Assembly (NCBI GenBank): GCA_033807695.1
Contig: CM066311.1
Location: 2,356,001 to 2,420,000 of the forward strand
Length of the DNA stretch: 64,000 nucleotides
Direction: 5' to 3'
Source: Daedaleopsis sinensis
Lineage: Eukaryota > Basidiomycota > Agaricomycetes > Polyporales > Polyporaceae
Shown: positions 22,768-34,436 of the stretch, in pieces
How the letters are laid out: the number at the start of each line of letters is the position of its first letter
Position numbering within the stretch: position 1 is the first letter of the stretch
Made by a program: the position numbers and the translations under genes
The notes under the pieces: generated by a model
The model's database searches: none
Told to the model about the DNA's origin: nothing
Seen by the model: the letters and a program-made list of their open reading frames with translations, nothing else

Positions 22768-25700
22768 TCACAGCGCCTGGTAGCTCCCTGCCGAACAGAG
22801 CGGTGTCAGAAACTCAGAGCTGTAGACACGACACGACACGGCGCGAGCAGGTGACGTACATATTCGTGCTTGCCAGTCGCCGCTGCCCGTCGCCAGGACG
22901 TTCCCCGCGGGACTGAGGTCGATCGAGATCACTGCAGCACATCAGTCAGCACCATCACCGCGACCCGATCCACACGACGCGACGCGATCGGGGCGGGGAC
23001 GGCTACGGCTACGGCTCCCCCGCGGGGAGAAGCAGCCGCCCACCCCGATTCACGCACACGCGCCAGAAAACGCGACTCACCCGAGTTCTTGTGCCCCTGC
23101 AGCATGCACTGCGCGACGGCGGTGTTCGCGTCCCAGAACTGCACCCCGCGGTCCTTCGAGCCGGACACGACCCACTTGCCGTCGTGCGAGACCGCGACGG
23201 AGAGCACGTAGTCCTTGTGGCCCGTGAAGTTCATCGTGCACAGGCTCCCCTTCTCGCCCTCGCCGCGCCCGCCGCCGCCGTCCTTCATGCTCCCCCCGCC
23301 CGCACCCGCTCCCATTCCCCCTCCCCCGCCCGCTCCCCCTGGCCCTCCCGCTCCCGCACCCCCTGGCCCTGCGGCGTTCTTGCTTGGGCCCCCGGCGTCG
23401 CGCGCGCGCAGGAGCGGGCGCACGTCCCAGTACTTGAGCGTCTTGTCGAGCGAGCCGGAGACGAGGCCCTTGCCGTCTGGGGTGAACGCGACCGAGTACA
23501 CGGAGTCGCGGTGGCCCTTGAGGCGCTCGACGAGCTGCCCGGACTGCACGTCCCAGATGCGCACGACGGTGTCGAGCGAGCCGGCCGCGACGAGCCGCCC
23601 GTCGGGCGAGATGCACACGGAGGTCACGCCTGCGTCGACGCTGTCGGGCTCCGGGATGTTCACTGCGCGGGCCGGTGCACGGTGCACGGTGAGTGAAGGA
23701 AGGGAAGGAAGGCAAGGCAGGGGTGAGTGCGCCGTTCACTTTACTTCAAAGGCAGGAAGGGAGGGGAGGGGAGGGGAAGGAAAGGGAAGGAAAGGGAGGG
23801 GAAGGAAAGGAAAGGAAAGGAAAGGGAAGGGAAGGAAGGGAGGGAAGGGCGGGACTCACAGACTTTGCACGGGGCCTTGCCCTCCATGTCCCAGATGCGC
23901 GCGGTGCGGTCGCCCGAGCCGGACACGATGAGCCGGCCGTCGCGCGAGAAGTCGAGCGAGTAGATCTCCTGCTGGTGGCCCTCGAACACGTTCCGGATCT
24001 GCTTCTTGCGGATGTCCCAGATCTGCGCGCGCCATTCGCGATTCACGATTCACGAATTCACCATTCACGATTCACGAGTCACGATTCACGATTCACGGGG
24101 GGTCAGGTCAGCGGGCAGCGGAGGGAGGAGGGAGCGGGGATGAGGGAGCGGGGGGCAAGGAGCAGGGAGGGGGTACTCACGCGGATCTGCTTGTCCTCTG
24201 CGCCGGTCGCGAGGTACTTGCCGTCCGGGCTGAAGCACACGCTGCGGATGTAGAGGTCCCCGGTCTTGCTCGCCGCCTCGTCCACGAGCACGCTAGCGCA
24301 CGGGCGCGTCAAACCGAGAACACATGTATGATGTCGCAGGGGACAGGAAACGGGAAACGCACCATGTTTTCGTGCCGGTGTTGGTGTCGTAGATCTGCGC
24401 GGTGCGGTTGCAGCCCGTCGCGAGGAACTTGCCGTCCGCGGAGAAGCGGACGCAGCACACGACGCTGGAGACGCGGTCAGCGTGGGACGTGACAGGGAGA
24501 CGAGACGAGGACTGCGGACCTCTCGTGCATCAGCGTGTGCGACAGCTTCACGTCGAGGTTCCGCTTCTTGGTCGACGGGCCGTCGCCCGGGCCCGGCTGC
24601 GCGGCGTTGTAGATCGCGAACCAGTCCGAGCCCTCGAACTTGAGCTCTGGGGGGACCGTCTGCGGGTCCAGGCTCAGGTCCACGGGCATGGGCGGCAGCG
24701 CAGAGCCCGAGGACGACGAGACGACCATGGCGGACTCGTGCGCGGCGGACGACGAGGCCGTCGGCGTCGGGGGGTACGGCTGTGGGCCTGCGCGGATGCA
24801 AGAGGAAGACGCGCAAACGCAGATGCAAATGCAAACGGGGTGTTAGTGACGAACGGAAGAGCAGGCAGAGAAGCGATGGGCGCCCGTCCACTCACCCGCA
24901 ACGCCGTTTGCGCCCTCCTGCCCTGGTCCCTGCCCCGGGGGTCCCTGCCCTGGACCGGTGGTGTACGGCGGCCCCGCGCTGGGTGTAGGTGGAAGCTTTG
25001 GCGTCGCCTGTGCGCCAGAAGCAGAGGGAGTCGGAGGCGCGCCGTTAGATGAGGGCGGAGGCGGAAGAGGGCCGGCCGGACCGAGGGAGATGGATTGGTG
25101 GTGGTGGTGAGGCGGGGGGAGGTGCGCAGGGACCTGCTGGCCCATCGGCGGGGAGAAGAGGTCTGGAGGCGACACGGCGGGCGAGTGGGCGGGCGTTCAA
25201 GGACGGGCGCATTTATAGGAAGGCGTGAGAAGGAGGGAAAAGTGAGTTTGAAGAAGGCGAAGAGAAGAGGGGAAGGGCGGGGCGGTTGAGAATGTGCGCA
25301 AATGTGAGAGATTGGGAAGGGGAGCGTACCTGGGCGATCTTTCAGCCTGTCCCTTTCCGTCTTGATTCGTTTGACCTCACGACCGTCGCGGTCGCGGTCC
25401 CTGTCCCTCTCTCGCTCGCGGTCACGGTCGAGGACGGTGCGGTCCCTGTCTCTGTCGCGTTGATCGCGATCACGGTCACGATCGCGGTCGCGATAGTAAG
25501 GGTCGGCGTAGCCTCCACCGCCGCCGGGACCAGCGCCTACACCGAGTCCGACAGGACCGGCGTGAGGTGTCAAGCCGAGAGAACCGAGAGGCTCGCCGGG
25601 AGGACCGCCTGGAGGGCCTGGGGGGACGGGCGGACGACCGAGGCCAAGAGCATCTCGTCCAAGGGCGTCGGGTCGCGGAGGGCCAGTGTTACCCATGACG

Positions 25701-26284
25701 ACGTCTCTGTCGCGATCGCGTTCTCTGTCGCGTGCGTCCCGCTCGCGGGCTTCGCGTTCTCTGTTTATTTCACGTTCTCTGTTGAGGGCGATTTCGCGTT
25801 CACGGTCACGAGCGAGGTCGCGTTCGCGGTCACGGCCGAGGGAGGCGAGGCCGAGAGGTTCTGGGGCGCCACGGCGCTTGTAGGAATCGAGCTCTGCGCG
25901 GAGCATACGGAGGTCATCTTCGTACTGCTGGCGAATTTTACCATGCTGTGTCTCGAGGTCGTATAGAGATTGGCGGATGATGTTGAGTTCGTTCACCTGG
26001 CTGGTGACTAGTGGATGGAGGATGAGAGAGAAAGAGAGAAGTCGAAGTCGAGGGAGACGTACGCTTCAGCTCTGCATCGTCTCTCTGTATGCGGGCATTT
26101 TCATACTTGTCGGTGATGGACTGGTACTCGTCGCGAATGGAGTTGAAGGCAGCATTGAGGGTAGCGAAAGGACCTGTGATGGGTGGGGGCTGTGGCTGGA
26201 GGTGTTTGTGCTGGAAGAAGATGAGTTTAGAAGTGGGGAGAGCAGGGAGCGGGGAGGACCTACGTTGTAGATGCCGGAGGCCAT
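22768..26284 (-). CDS. TUP1: General transcriptional corepressor TUP1
   Basis: WD40 corepressor that works with Ssn6/Cyc8 and recruits histone deacetylases in the nucleus. The start is the ATG at 26284 (MASGIYN). The next exons form the tetramerisation helix: [33 protein letters not shown], then [20 protein letters not shown]. An unusually charged linker of RDRERD-type repeats (25400-25850) and a Pro/Gly-rich linker follow, then the pre-propeller motif [13 protein letters not shown]. Seven WD blades can be counted: [118 protein letters not shown] and [21 protein letters not shown] Gly/Ala-rich loop is inserted between blades 5 and 6. The last exon is very short (22787-22768, after acceptor CGGCAG) and restores WSYQAL before the stop. 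Frame intact. Confidence 0.93.
23690..23866. repeat. GGGGA/GGAAA microsatellite in a TUP1 intron
   Basis: An almost pure purine tract (plus strand GAAGG, GGGGAGGGGAGG and GGAAAGGAAAGG units) fills the intron between WD blades 3 and 4 of TUP1; in transcript orientation it is a long pyrimidine run. The intron is about 180 nt, against roughly 55 nt for most others in the window. Confidence 0.8.
24033..24100. repeat. ATTCACG heptamer repeat in a TUP1 intron
   Basis: About eight copies of ATTCACG or GTCACGATTCACG lie in the intron between blades 2 and 3. In transcript orientation the unit is CGTGAAT. It resembles slippage-generated repeat DNA and has no known role. Confidence 0.7.
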
Positions 26285-29200
26285 GGGCGGGACGGTGGTG
26301 GGCACGGCGGCGGGGGAGGATGATGGGAGAGGGAGAGGAGGGAAGCGCGGGGCGGACGCTGGCTGTCTGTGCCCTTAAGACCGCCCTTGCCCTCTCTGAT
26401 CCCTTCCACGTGGCGTCCAGATCCCAGATCCTGCTCCCACACCCACACGCTGGATCCGGCGGGATCGCCATACCGGGCCCTGTCCATAATGGGCACCAGA
26501 TCCAGATCGTATCCTGCTTCCGCTGACGTCGTGTAGACGCCCGCACAACCCCCGCCGCGGCTGCCGCTTCTTCGACGAGTTATCCAGATACTTACTCCTC
26601 GCCCAGCGTCGCCCGCAGTGCTCGCAGTGGAGGGGATAAAGCAGTCTCAGGCCAAGGCTTGTTGTGCGCGGACAGACTTCTTTTTCTCGCGGGGGCTATT
26701 CTTGTCAGGCAGCCTCTTCTTGTCCGCACTCCAGCCCCGCCCGCCTCGTACGCTGCTGCCCTCGCACGCACAGCCGCCCCGTTCCCAGCCAGCAACCGCC
26801 GTCGGAGCGTCTCGTTCTCCTCCTTCCTCCTCGGCCCGCTCTTGCGCGCGTGCGCAGACGCTTCTCCGACCACACCCGCGTCTCTTCCTGTCCAATCCGG
26901 GCAATGTCCCAACCTCAGGCCTCAGGCCTCAGTCCTAGTATCAGATCCCTCCTCTCGCCGCCCACCGCTCATTGGCCCGTCTCAGTCCGCCCAATCTCCT
27001 CTCCCGATGCCTGTCCTCGTCATACGCAATCTTCTGCTACGCTCCGTCAATATGACTCCCTTGGGCACCTTCTCCACCGCGCACGCACTGCATCTCCTGC
27101 GCACGCCCTGCTGACGTGCCTCGCCGGCGCTGCCCTCGTCTCTCTCGTTGGCCAATCGAATCGTGGGCCAATCGAGATGCAGCATCCGTCCGCCGGCCCG
27201 GCTCGAGCACAGCCATCAGCCACAAAGTTCGAGACTGCGTCCATCGCTGCATCGTCGTGCATACTGCATCGTCGTGCATACTGCATCGTCGTGCATACTG
27301 CATCGTCGTGCATACTGCATCGTCGTGCATAACCCTCCCCAGGCTGAGGCTCCCCTCGAACTCGCTTCCAAACGCCTCTCCCTTCCCCTTCTCCAGCTCG
27401 CTCGTCCTCTCTCGGCTCCGCCCACACGACCCCCTTCCCCCACTTCTCAGAATACCGACATCTCTCCCTTGGCAGAATCTCCCCAGTCTAGCCTGCGATC
27501 TACGGATCGTGTCCACACCCTTCAATCCGCGAACGCACGTTTCCTCTCCAGGCTGTACCCACTCCCTGCCGTCTTCCGACAGCTTCCGACCCGCCCACTA
27601 GTGCTTGCACACAGGCGCGCGGCCCATTCCATGCCTACTTACTCTAACGCCGGCCGTACTCGCAACCCAATCAGCCGGGACCTCGCACGACCTGCCCGGC
27701 TTCCTTACTTATCGCCTTCCATCTATCAGCCCATCCAACTATATCGACCTTCTCGAATCTCCCCTCCGATGACCACCCTGACCCTTGTCCGCTGCGCACA
27801 CCCGAATGCACCCTCTCGGACGTTGGCTTCCAGCCGACCTCGCCCGTCTTCTCACCGGCAGTACCTCAATATCCAATGGCCCAGCCGTGGATCCCTTGAC
27901 TCTCTTACATACCGCCGCGCGCGTCACGAACCCCAATTGCAACTCAGCGCACGCTTCCAGCAGCTTCCCGCAGGTTCCTACGCCCGGCAAGTCCTCCTTC
28001 TCGAGCTCCCTCTCTCTTCTCTGGGTCTCTTCTCCCTCGCTCTCCCCCCTTCTCCACCTAGACTCTCGACGCTCGACGCTCGCCCGACACTTCGAGCTCC
28101 AGTTCCAGTTCCAGTTCCGAATTCCAGTGCCCACCCCAATCGGAGCCCGATCTCTCAACGTTCAACGTTCAACTCGAGTTCGAAGCTCGAAGCCCGCATC
28201 CCGGATCCGAAGCACAAGCACAAGCACAGGCAACAGCTACAGCCCGTGGGCCAGGCGGGCCCCACCGCAGCCGCGCGCGACATCGCGGACAGTCTTAGTC
28301 TACAGTCTACAGACGACGCCGACGCCAGAAGCCGCGGCCGCACGAGCGAGACAATGGCATGGAATTCGGAAGCCCCCAGCCAGTGCCGCGCAGCACGCAG
28401 CACGCAGCAACAGCGCCCACGTGCACGCGACGAGTCGGAGAAGCCCCCGCGTCCACTCGCATGCGGCACATCCCGTCTTACGTCCGGCGGGCAGTGGGCA
28501 GTGGGCACCCCAGCCTAGGGCCAGCGTCGCCGCCGCTCGAAGTCGTGTGAGTGCTCGTGCTCGTCGTGCAAAGTTCCATTCCTCGTTCACTGTGCCCCGT
28601 GCCCCGTTCCTGGTCTTGCAAGTAAGTAAGTACCGCCAGCGCGCGTACGGTATACCTCTGCCCACGTCCGTCGCTGGCCAAGCGGCACGCGCGGGCCCGG
28701 CCGCTCCTGCGCCTGCGCCTTCGCCGATCCGACTCCGACTCCGACTCCGACTCCGCGGCGACGGCCTGCAGTCTCAGTCCCACGCCCGGCTAAGATCGCC
28801 CGCTCCGTGTACGGTGTACAGAACGGTCTCGGGGCTAGGGGGTCGATATATGGCGGCGCTGGCTGGGCTTGCCTGGCTCGTGGTGGGTCGTGGTGGGTCG
28901 TGGACTGCGCCATCGACATCGACATCTCCGGCTGGGCTCCTGACGATTTCGAACCCTCGCTCTTCAAGCTATAAGGCTTCAGGCCTCAGGGCGCATTGAC
29001 ATCTGGATGCTGGTGCTGGATGGCTGGATCCCTGCCCCATCATGTATCCGTATCTGTAAGTTATCTGTATTCGCATCTGCATCTGCATCAGACCTGGGGC
29101 CCGGGGTTCAAGCGTTCAAGCGTTAACGTTTACCGGTCACCGACGGGCGACGGCCTCTGTTACTATCAGGCTCAGGCGCACGCCGCGCTGTCCTCTGTCT

Positions 29201-30048
29201 GCCCTGCCGTGCAACGAGAGAGTCTAACGCGACCCGGCTCGTGGCGTCGATATCGGCCTTCAGCCTTCAGCTTCAGGCCGCGTGGCGGACGATGGACGAT
29301 GGACGATGGGCGACGGCCGTCTCTGCGCGCGGCTCGACCTCATGCACGGTTGTAGATACCCCGGTCCCCGCGGGTGATCTGTGGCCTCGGGCCCGGGTGC
29401 AAGCTTTGATAGTATCCCTGGCGTACCCACCTGGATTCTTCGCGGGCATCGCAGCAGCTGCCGGCGACGTATACGTATACGTACTTCCTTAGAGGTTGTC
29501 GTTGTAGCTAGAGGAGTACCCAAGCTTGATATCATTCTATGTCTCGTAAGCTGTGAGTTCGAACGGGCCTGCGTCGAGTAAGCAACGAGTAAGCCTTAGT
29601 GTTCCCCTGTGCAGTCCCCAGTTGTGCATGTTTGTTAGACCATGATCTTTCGCGTGGTTCGCCCGACTGAAATCCGGCTCCGACCCCCTGGAATCAGAGC
29701 GAGTCAAGTTCCAAGGGAACAGATGACAGAGTTGGCCTGCACGGTTCGCTCGGTTGCCAAAAGAGGCAGCTGACGAAAGTCCGATGTCATTAGCGCCTGT
29801 CTCGGTTACTCAGCAGAGGGTTGTTTGTCATCGCCCTCCGCGAGCTCAAAAGGACGCCTGGTCGTTGCGAACGCCCCACCTTTCCCTGTCCACCCAACAC
29901 TGTGAGTAACCCCTCCATGCTGCTCCACCGACGTCTCTCTGCCCGTCCACGCCGGTTTCGAGCGGGAAATGCTGTCGGATGGGGGTGGATGCGTCGTCGG
30001 GGCTTCGGATGACGCTCAGATCTGACCTTGTCGCTCCAGTTAGTCGCC
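26285..30048. other. Long gene-free region between divergent TUP1 and RPL10
   Basis: About 3.7 kb separates the divergent ATG codons of TUP1 and RPL10. It is GC-rich and pyrimidine-biased on the plus strand, so long frames occur by chance (for example 27148-28518 and 27785-28999), but none shows domains, introns or plausible composition. It contains a 17-bp tandem repeat (27249-27331) and short CCGACT and CCAGTT runs. The last 200 bp hold the RPL10 promoter and probably a 5'UTR intron (donor GTGAGT near 29901, acceptor CTCCAG near 30039). The TUP1 5' leader and regulatory region must lie at the left. Confidence 0.55.
27249..27331. repeat. 17-bp tandem repeat, five units
   Basis: The unit GCATCGTCGTGCATACT is repeated about five times head to tail with almost no divergence, so it is recent or gene-converted. 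It carries a GCATCGTCGTGC core and contains TGCA half-sites. No CRISPR relation: there are no spacers. Confidence 0.9.
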
Positions 30049-30870
30049 ATGGGTCGCCGTCCCGCTCGCTGCTACCGCTACTGCAAGAACAAGCCCTACC
30101 CCAAGTCCCGCTACAACCGCGGTGTCCCCGACTCCAAGGTCCGCTCACGCAAAACTCATCGCTGCAGTAATCCTGGAACACTGACAAATAATTTGTCATA
30201 GATCCGCATCTTCGACCTGGGCCGCAAGCGTGCCTCCGTCGACGAGTTCCCCTACTGCTGCCATCTTGTCTCCGACGAGTACGAGCAGCTCTCCAGCGAG
30301 GCTCTCGAGGCAGCGCGTATCTGCGCCAACAAGTATGTCACCAAGACCTCCGGCAAGGACTCCTTCCACTTGAGGGTCCGCGTGCACCCCTTCCACGTCA
30401 TCCGCATCAACAAGATGTTGTCCTGCGCAGGTGCCGATCGGTACGTCCTGCCCCTATCGCAGTCTTCTAGGGTACCCACACGCCCCCGTGCAGTCTGCAG
30501 ACCGGCATGCGCGGCGCCTGGGGCAAGCCCTACGGCACGGTCGCCCGTGTGAACATCGGCCAGATCATCCTCTCCGTCCGCACGAAGGACAACAACTCCG
30601 CCGTCGTCCAGGAGGCTCTCCGCCGTGCCCGGTACAAGTTCCCCGGCCGCCAGAAGATCATCGTCTCGCGCAAGTGGGGCTTCACGAACGTCAACCGTGA
30701 GGACTACCTCAAGCTCAAGGAGGACAAGCGTGTGCTCCAGTGCGTTTATTCGTCTTTCGCTTCTTTTCAGTTTGGTTCTCATTGTGATCGACAGGGACGG
30801 CGCGTACGTGCAGTACATCCGCCCCAGGGGTAACCTCGAGAACAACCTCAAGGCTCAGCTGCGCGCGTGA
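30049..30870 (+). CDS. RPL10: 60S ribosomal protein L10 (uL16)
   Basis: Component of the large cytosolic ribosomal subunit that joins late and helps organise the P-site and tRNA path. Exons 30049-30138, 30202-30440, 30494-30739 and 30795-30870 join in frame. Motifs: [91 protein letters not shown] and [11 protein letters not shown]. The length (about 215 residues) is normal. The ATG at 30049 is the family start, and a non-coding first intron upstream is likely. Frame and splice sites are clean. Confidence 0.97.
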
Positions 30871-31378
30871 TCTGTTTGTATCATGTATGATATCTCACGT
30901 TCTTACACCCCTACACCAACACGAGTAGTGTTGGTACTGTATCGTCAAGCGTGCGTTTCGGTAAGGTGTGACATTCGGCGTGCCTCTTTACGCCGCCATC
31001 TTGCCCCTTATTCACTACATCATCCTATCTTCGTGGTTGATGGCTAGGGGAAATGGGGCATATATTGATTCTCATCATCGTCTTGTTTTCTGCTTCTTGC
31101 ACTACTACGGGGCTTTGCCTCGGTTTCAGGAACGCCGTTGATGTGTACATTCCCGCTAGCTTGTTCTAAGATGTACTGTGTTGCAATAAATATGACTATA
31201 GCTCTATCATCTCTGAGAGTGTGTACTATCATTGCCCAGCTGAAAGAGTGCATGCGTACCTGGTTTGCAGCGAACGTTTTGGATGCTGGGAGATGTACTT
31301 AGACGACCGCGAAAGGCACTCGGGCGTCTAAGGAAGGCACGTCAAGAAATTGAGGAGGGCGGTCTGTTGCAGACGACC
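30871..31378. other. Intergenic: RPL10 3' end and PPR promoter
   Basis: No gene recognised. AT-richer than the flanking exons, as expected for a 3'UTR and promoter. Confidence 0.5.
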
Positions 31379-34290
31379 ATGTCCCGCAAGCTGTCCTCGT
31401 CGGTCCCGCACGCTCTTGCCTCTGCTGCTCGCTCTCGCACCCCTTCTCTCGCAAGACGCCATGCACACCACGCAGCCGCTCTCAAGGACCCGTCATCATC
31501 CCACTATGTCCCACACGACCCTCACGCTGACCGCTCCCTCTATTCACGGTATGTCCTCTGCTCACCTCTTCTCTCTTCGACTCTCATTCACGCATGCACA
31601 GACGCGATATCTCTCGAGTAAGACCACACCTTTCCGCCCCCCTCTTCCCTCACCCGCAACACTCCGCGCTCTCCGACCTCGAGAGACGGATCACAGAGCT
31701 CAAGGAGGCCCCGATCGGCCAGGTACGTCGTTCTCGCACAGCTCGTCTGGCATGCGCCTCCTCACTTCCCGTCTCAAGCCCGCCACAGACGCGACTCCCT
31801 CGTTCTCGGAGCATGACCTGCTGTCCATGTACGAGGACCTGCTCGCGATCCCCTCCGCGACCCAAAACGCCCCCGTCCCGGAACCGCCGAGGCCAGCAGA
31901 CCGGGACGTCCTGCGGACGACGGTGGAGGCCCTCTATGCGCACGAGGGCCCGAGCGCGATCTCGGACGACGCACAGGCGCAGTACACCGCTGCGATCGCG
32001 AAGCTCACGGAGATCCTCGATGTGCTCGAGGGTGCGCGGGCCACCCCGGACGCCCCCGTCGGCGTCGCCGTGCTGTCGGAGGATGAGTGGCTCAGTCTCG
32101 TGGCCGTGTGTGTCGAGCACAACGACGGCGCTGCCGCCGAGTCGGTCCTCAGACTCATCAAGGTACGCCCCGTCTCCCGTGCAAACCCCTGCCCTGTCTG
32201 TCCACATTCGCTTACTTTTCGATAGCGGTCCGGCCTGCCCGTCCCCCTTCCTGCGCTCGAGTCGACGATGTCGCTGTACGCCAAAGCCGGGGACGTCGCC
32301 AGTGCTGAACGCTTCCTGGCCACATACGTCGGCCCTTCCCCGCCGGAGCCGCTCCGGGACCTCCACATCAAGGCGCACCTGCGCGCGCTGCCGCCCGGCA
32401 CATTCCCGGCCGCCGCCCTCTCCGTCCTGCACGAGTACGAGTGCCGCGGGCTCGCGGCGCCGCAGCAGAGCTACACGCGCCTCGTCGGCACGCTCCTCGC
32501 ACTCCGCGCGCCCGTCGCCGAGGCGCAGGCGTGGGACCTCTTCTCGCACATGCGCTACGTCGCGCACCCCGTCCCCGACGCGCACCTCTACACGCTCATG
32601 ATCGGGGCGTGCGCCTCGCGCGTCATCGCCGCCCAGCCCGCGCGCGCGCTCGACCTCTTCACGGAGATGACCGTCGACCGCGGGATCCCGCCCACCGGGG
32701 CGACGTACACGGCCGCGATCTACGCGTGCGCGCGCTCCGGGGAGCGGCCGTACGTGCACGAGGCGTTCCGCCTCGCGAAGGAGATGCTCGACGGCCACCG
32801 CGACGCGTACGGGAGCCCCGCGTTCGTCCCCGACCGCGACACGTTCTGCGCGCTGCTCGAGGGCGCGAAGCGCGTGGGCGACCTCGCGAAGGTCCGCTGG
32901 ATCCTTGCCGAGATCGTCGCGGAGGGCCTGCGCGCGACGCGCGGGGACGCCCCTGGGGCGGTCGTCGTCGACGAGAAGATCATGACGCACGTCTTCCACG
33001 CGTATGCCGCGTACAAGCCGCCCTTCAACCGCGCCGCCACCGTCCTCGTCGACCGGCAGAGCGCAGCCGCTGCTCCATCGCCCGCGCCCGAACCGCACAC
33101 GGAGTCTGCTCAGCCTCCGCCTCGACCGCAAGACGCCTCAGCCCGTCCCGCTGACGACTCTGCAGGGCACCCGCAACTGCCCTCCGCGCCCCCCGCCCCG
33201 CGGTTCACCGCCATCCTGCCCCAGAGCCACGCCGAAGTGCTCTCGGAGGCCCGCGCGCTCTTCGCCCGCATCCTGCACGACACCGCGCGCGCCCCGCCCA
33301 GCGCCGTATTCCCCACCACAGACGCAGACGCAGACGCAGACGCAGATACGGACCCCGCCGCGCTGCAGATGCCGCACGCGTTCGCGCACGTCGCGCCCTC
33401 CGCGCGCCTGCTCAACGCGTTCCTCTCCGTGCACTACGCGCACGCGCTTTTCGACGACGCCCCCAAGCTCTTCCGCACGCTCTTCCCGACGCTCGCCGTC
33501 GACAGGAACGCGTGGACGTACGTCGAGGCGCTCGAGCGCGCCGCGCGCGCGCGCAGGGACGACCGCCGGCTCGCGCTTGCGTTCGCGCGCGAGGTGTGGG
33601 CGGAGTGGGCGCCCGTTGAGGATGCGTGGCAGAGCGGGCGGGCGAACGGGAACGGGGGCGGGGGCGGCGTAGGGGAGGCGGGGGTGAATGCGCGGCTGGT
33701 CGAGCGCGCGTACACGGCGATGGTCCGCGTGCTGGCGTTGTGAGTGCCTTTTTGACCCCCTCTTCAGCTGTTCGCTGCTCGTTGGCACTGGCGCTGGCAC
33801 TCGTACTTGTACTGACACGTCGATACGTACTAGGACGGACAACACCCGCGAGGCCCTCGCGCTCGTCCGCGCGTTCTTCGAACGATACCCGCCGGCGGAC
33901 GTCGCTCCATCCTTATCCGCGTCCGCGCCCTCGTCCTCGACAGCGCCCTTCTTGAGCACGAAGCACCCGCTGCTCTCGACGCGCACGGCGCTGCACGCTC
34001 CGCGCCCGCTCGTGCGCACGCACTCCCCGACGGACGTCCCGGACGGGAGCGTGCCGCCGCTGCTGTCGTTTGGGGAGCTCGAGGCGCTGCACCACCGGCT
34101 CGTCGCGCGCGGGGACCGCGCGGGCGTCGGGTTTGTTAAGTACGTGTGCGCGGCGTATGCGGGCGCGCTGCGTCGCCGTCGGGACGCGGTGCTGCATGCG
34201 AGGCCGCTGGAGACGCTGGAAACGCAGACGGAGCGTGCGGTGGGAGGCGAAGAGGGTGCTGCTGTTCCCGGGGATGAGCAGAAGGCGTGA
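31379..34290 (+). CDS. Pentatricopeptide-repeat (PPR) protein, probably mitochondrial
   Basis: Helical-repeat RNA-binding protein; fungal members act on mitochondrial transcripts. The ATG at 31379 opens a leader rich in Ser, Ala, Arg and His with no acidic residues (MSRKLSSSVPHALASAARSR), a good mitochondrial presequence. Exons join as RRDISRV..., then ALSDLERRITELKEAPIGQ, then FSEHDLLSMYEDLLAIPSAT. The repeat region includes ALESTMSLYAKAGDVASAER, SYTRLVGTLLALR, DAHLYTLMIGACASRV, DLFTEMTVDRGIPPTGATYT, AAIYACARSG, DTFCALLEGAKRVGDLAKVR, AFRLAKEMLDGH, then after a Pro/Ala-rich linker RLLNAFLSVHYAHALFDDAP. The last exon after 33834 ends in a polar tail. About 850-870 residues; very GC-rich third positions explain the long antisense frame. 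Target RNA unknown. Confidence 0.8.
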
Positions 34291-34436
34291 GGTCGCTGTA
34301 ATATGGTCTGCGGAGGGTGTTACTGTACTCGTGAGACATTCGTGTAATGCGCAGATGGTTAGCTTAGCTAGAACATAGGGATAGGTAGTACTGCATAGTG
34401 AGGTCTTAGATCTTAACCACATATGCTTCGTCTCAA

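Noticed and set aside
25286..25966. 226-codon valine-rich frame on plus
   Set aside because: Antisense reading of the RDRERD repeat region of TUP1.
26285..26305. Upstream in-frame start for TUP1 (MPTTVPP reading)
   Set aside because: The codon at 26305 is GTG; the first ATG is at 26284.
27249..27331. Possible CRISPR-like array
   Set aside because: Units are contiguous with no spacers, and the genome is fungal.
27148..28518. 456-codon open frame on plus between TUP1 and RPL10
   Set aside because: GC/pyrimidine-rich low-stop DNA with repeat-encoded peptides and no domain; overlapping frames on both strands are equally long.
31650..33131. 493-codon antisense open frame on minus
   Set aside because: It mirrors the GC-rich third positions of the PPR gene, which shows repeat motifs and spliced continuity on plus.
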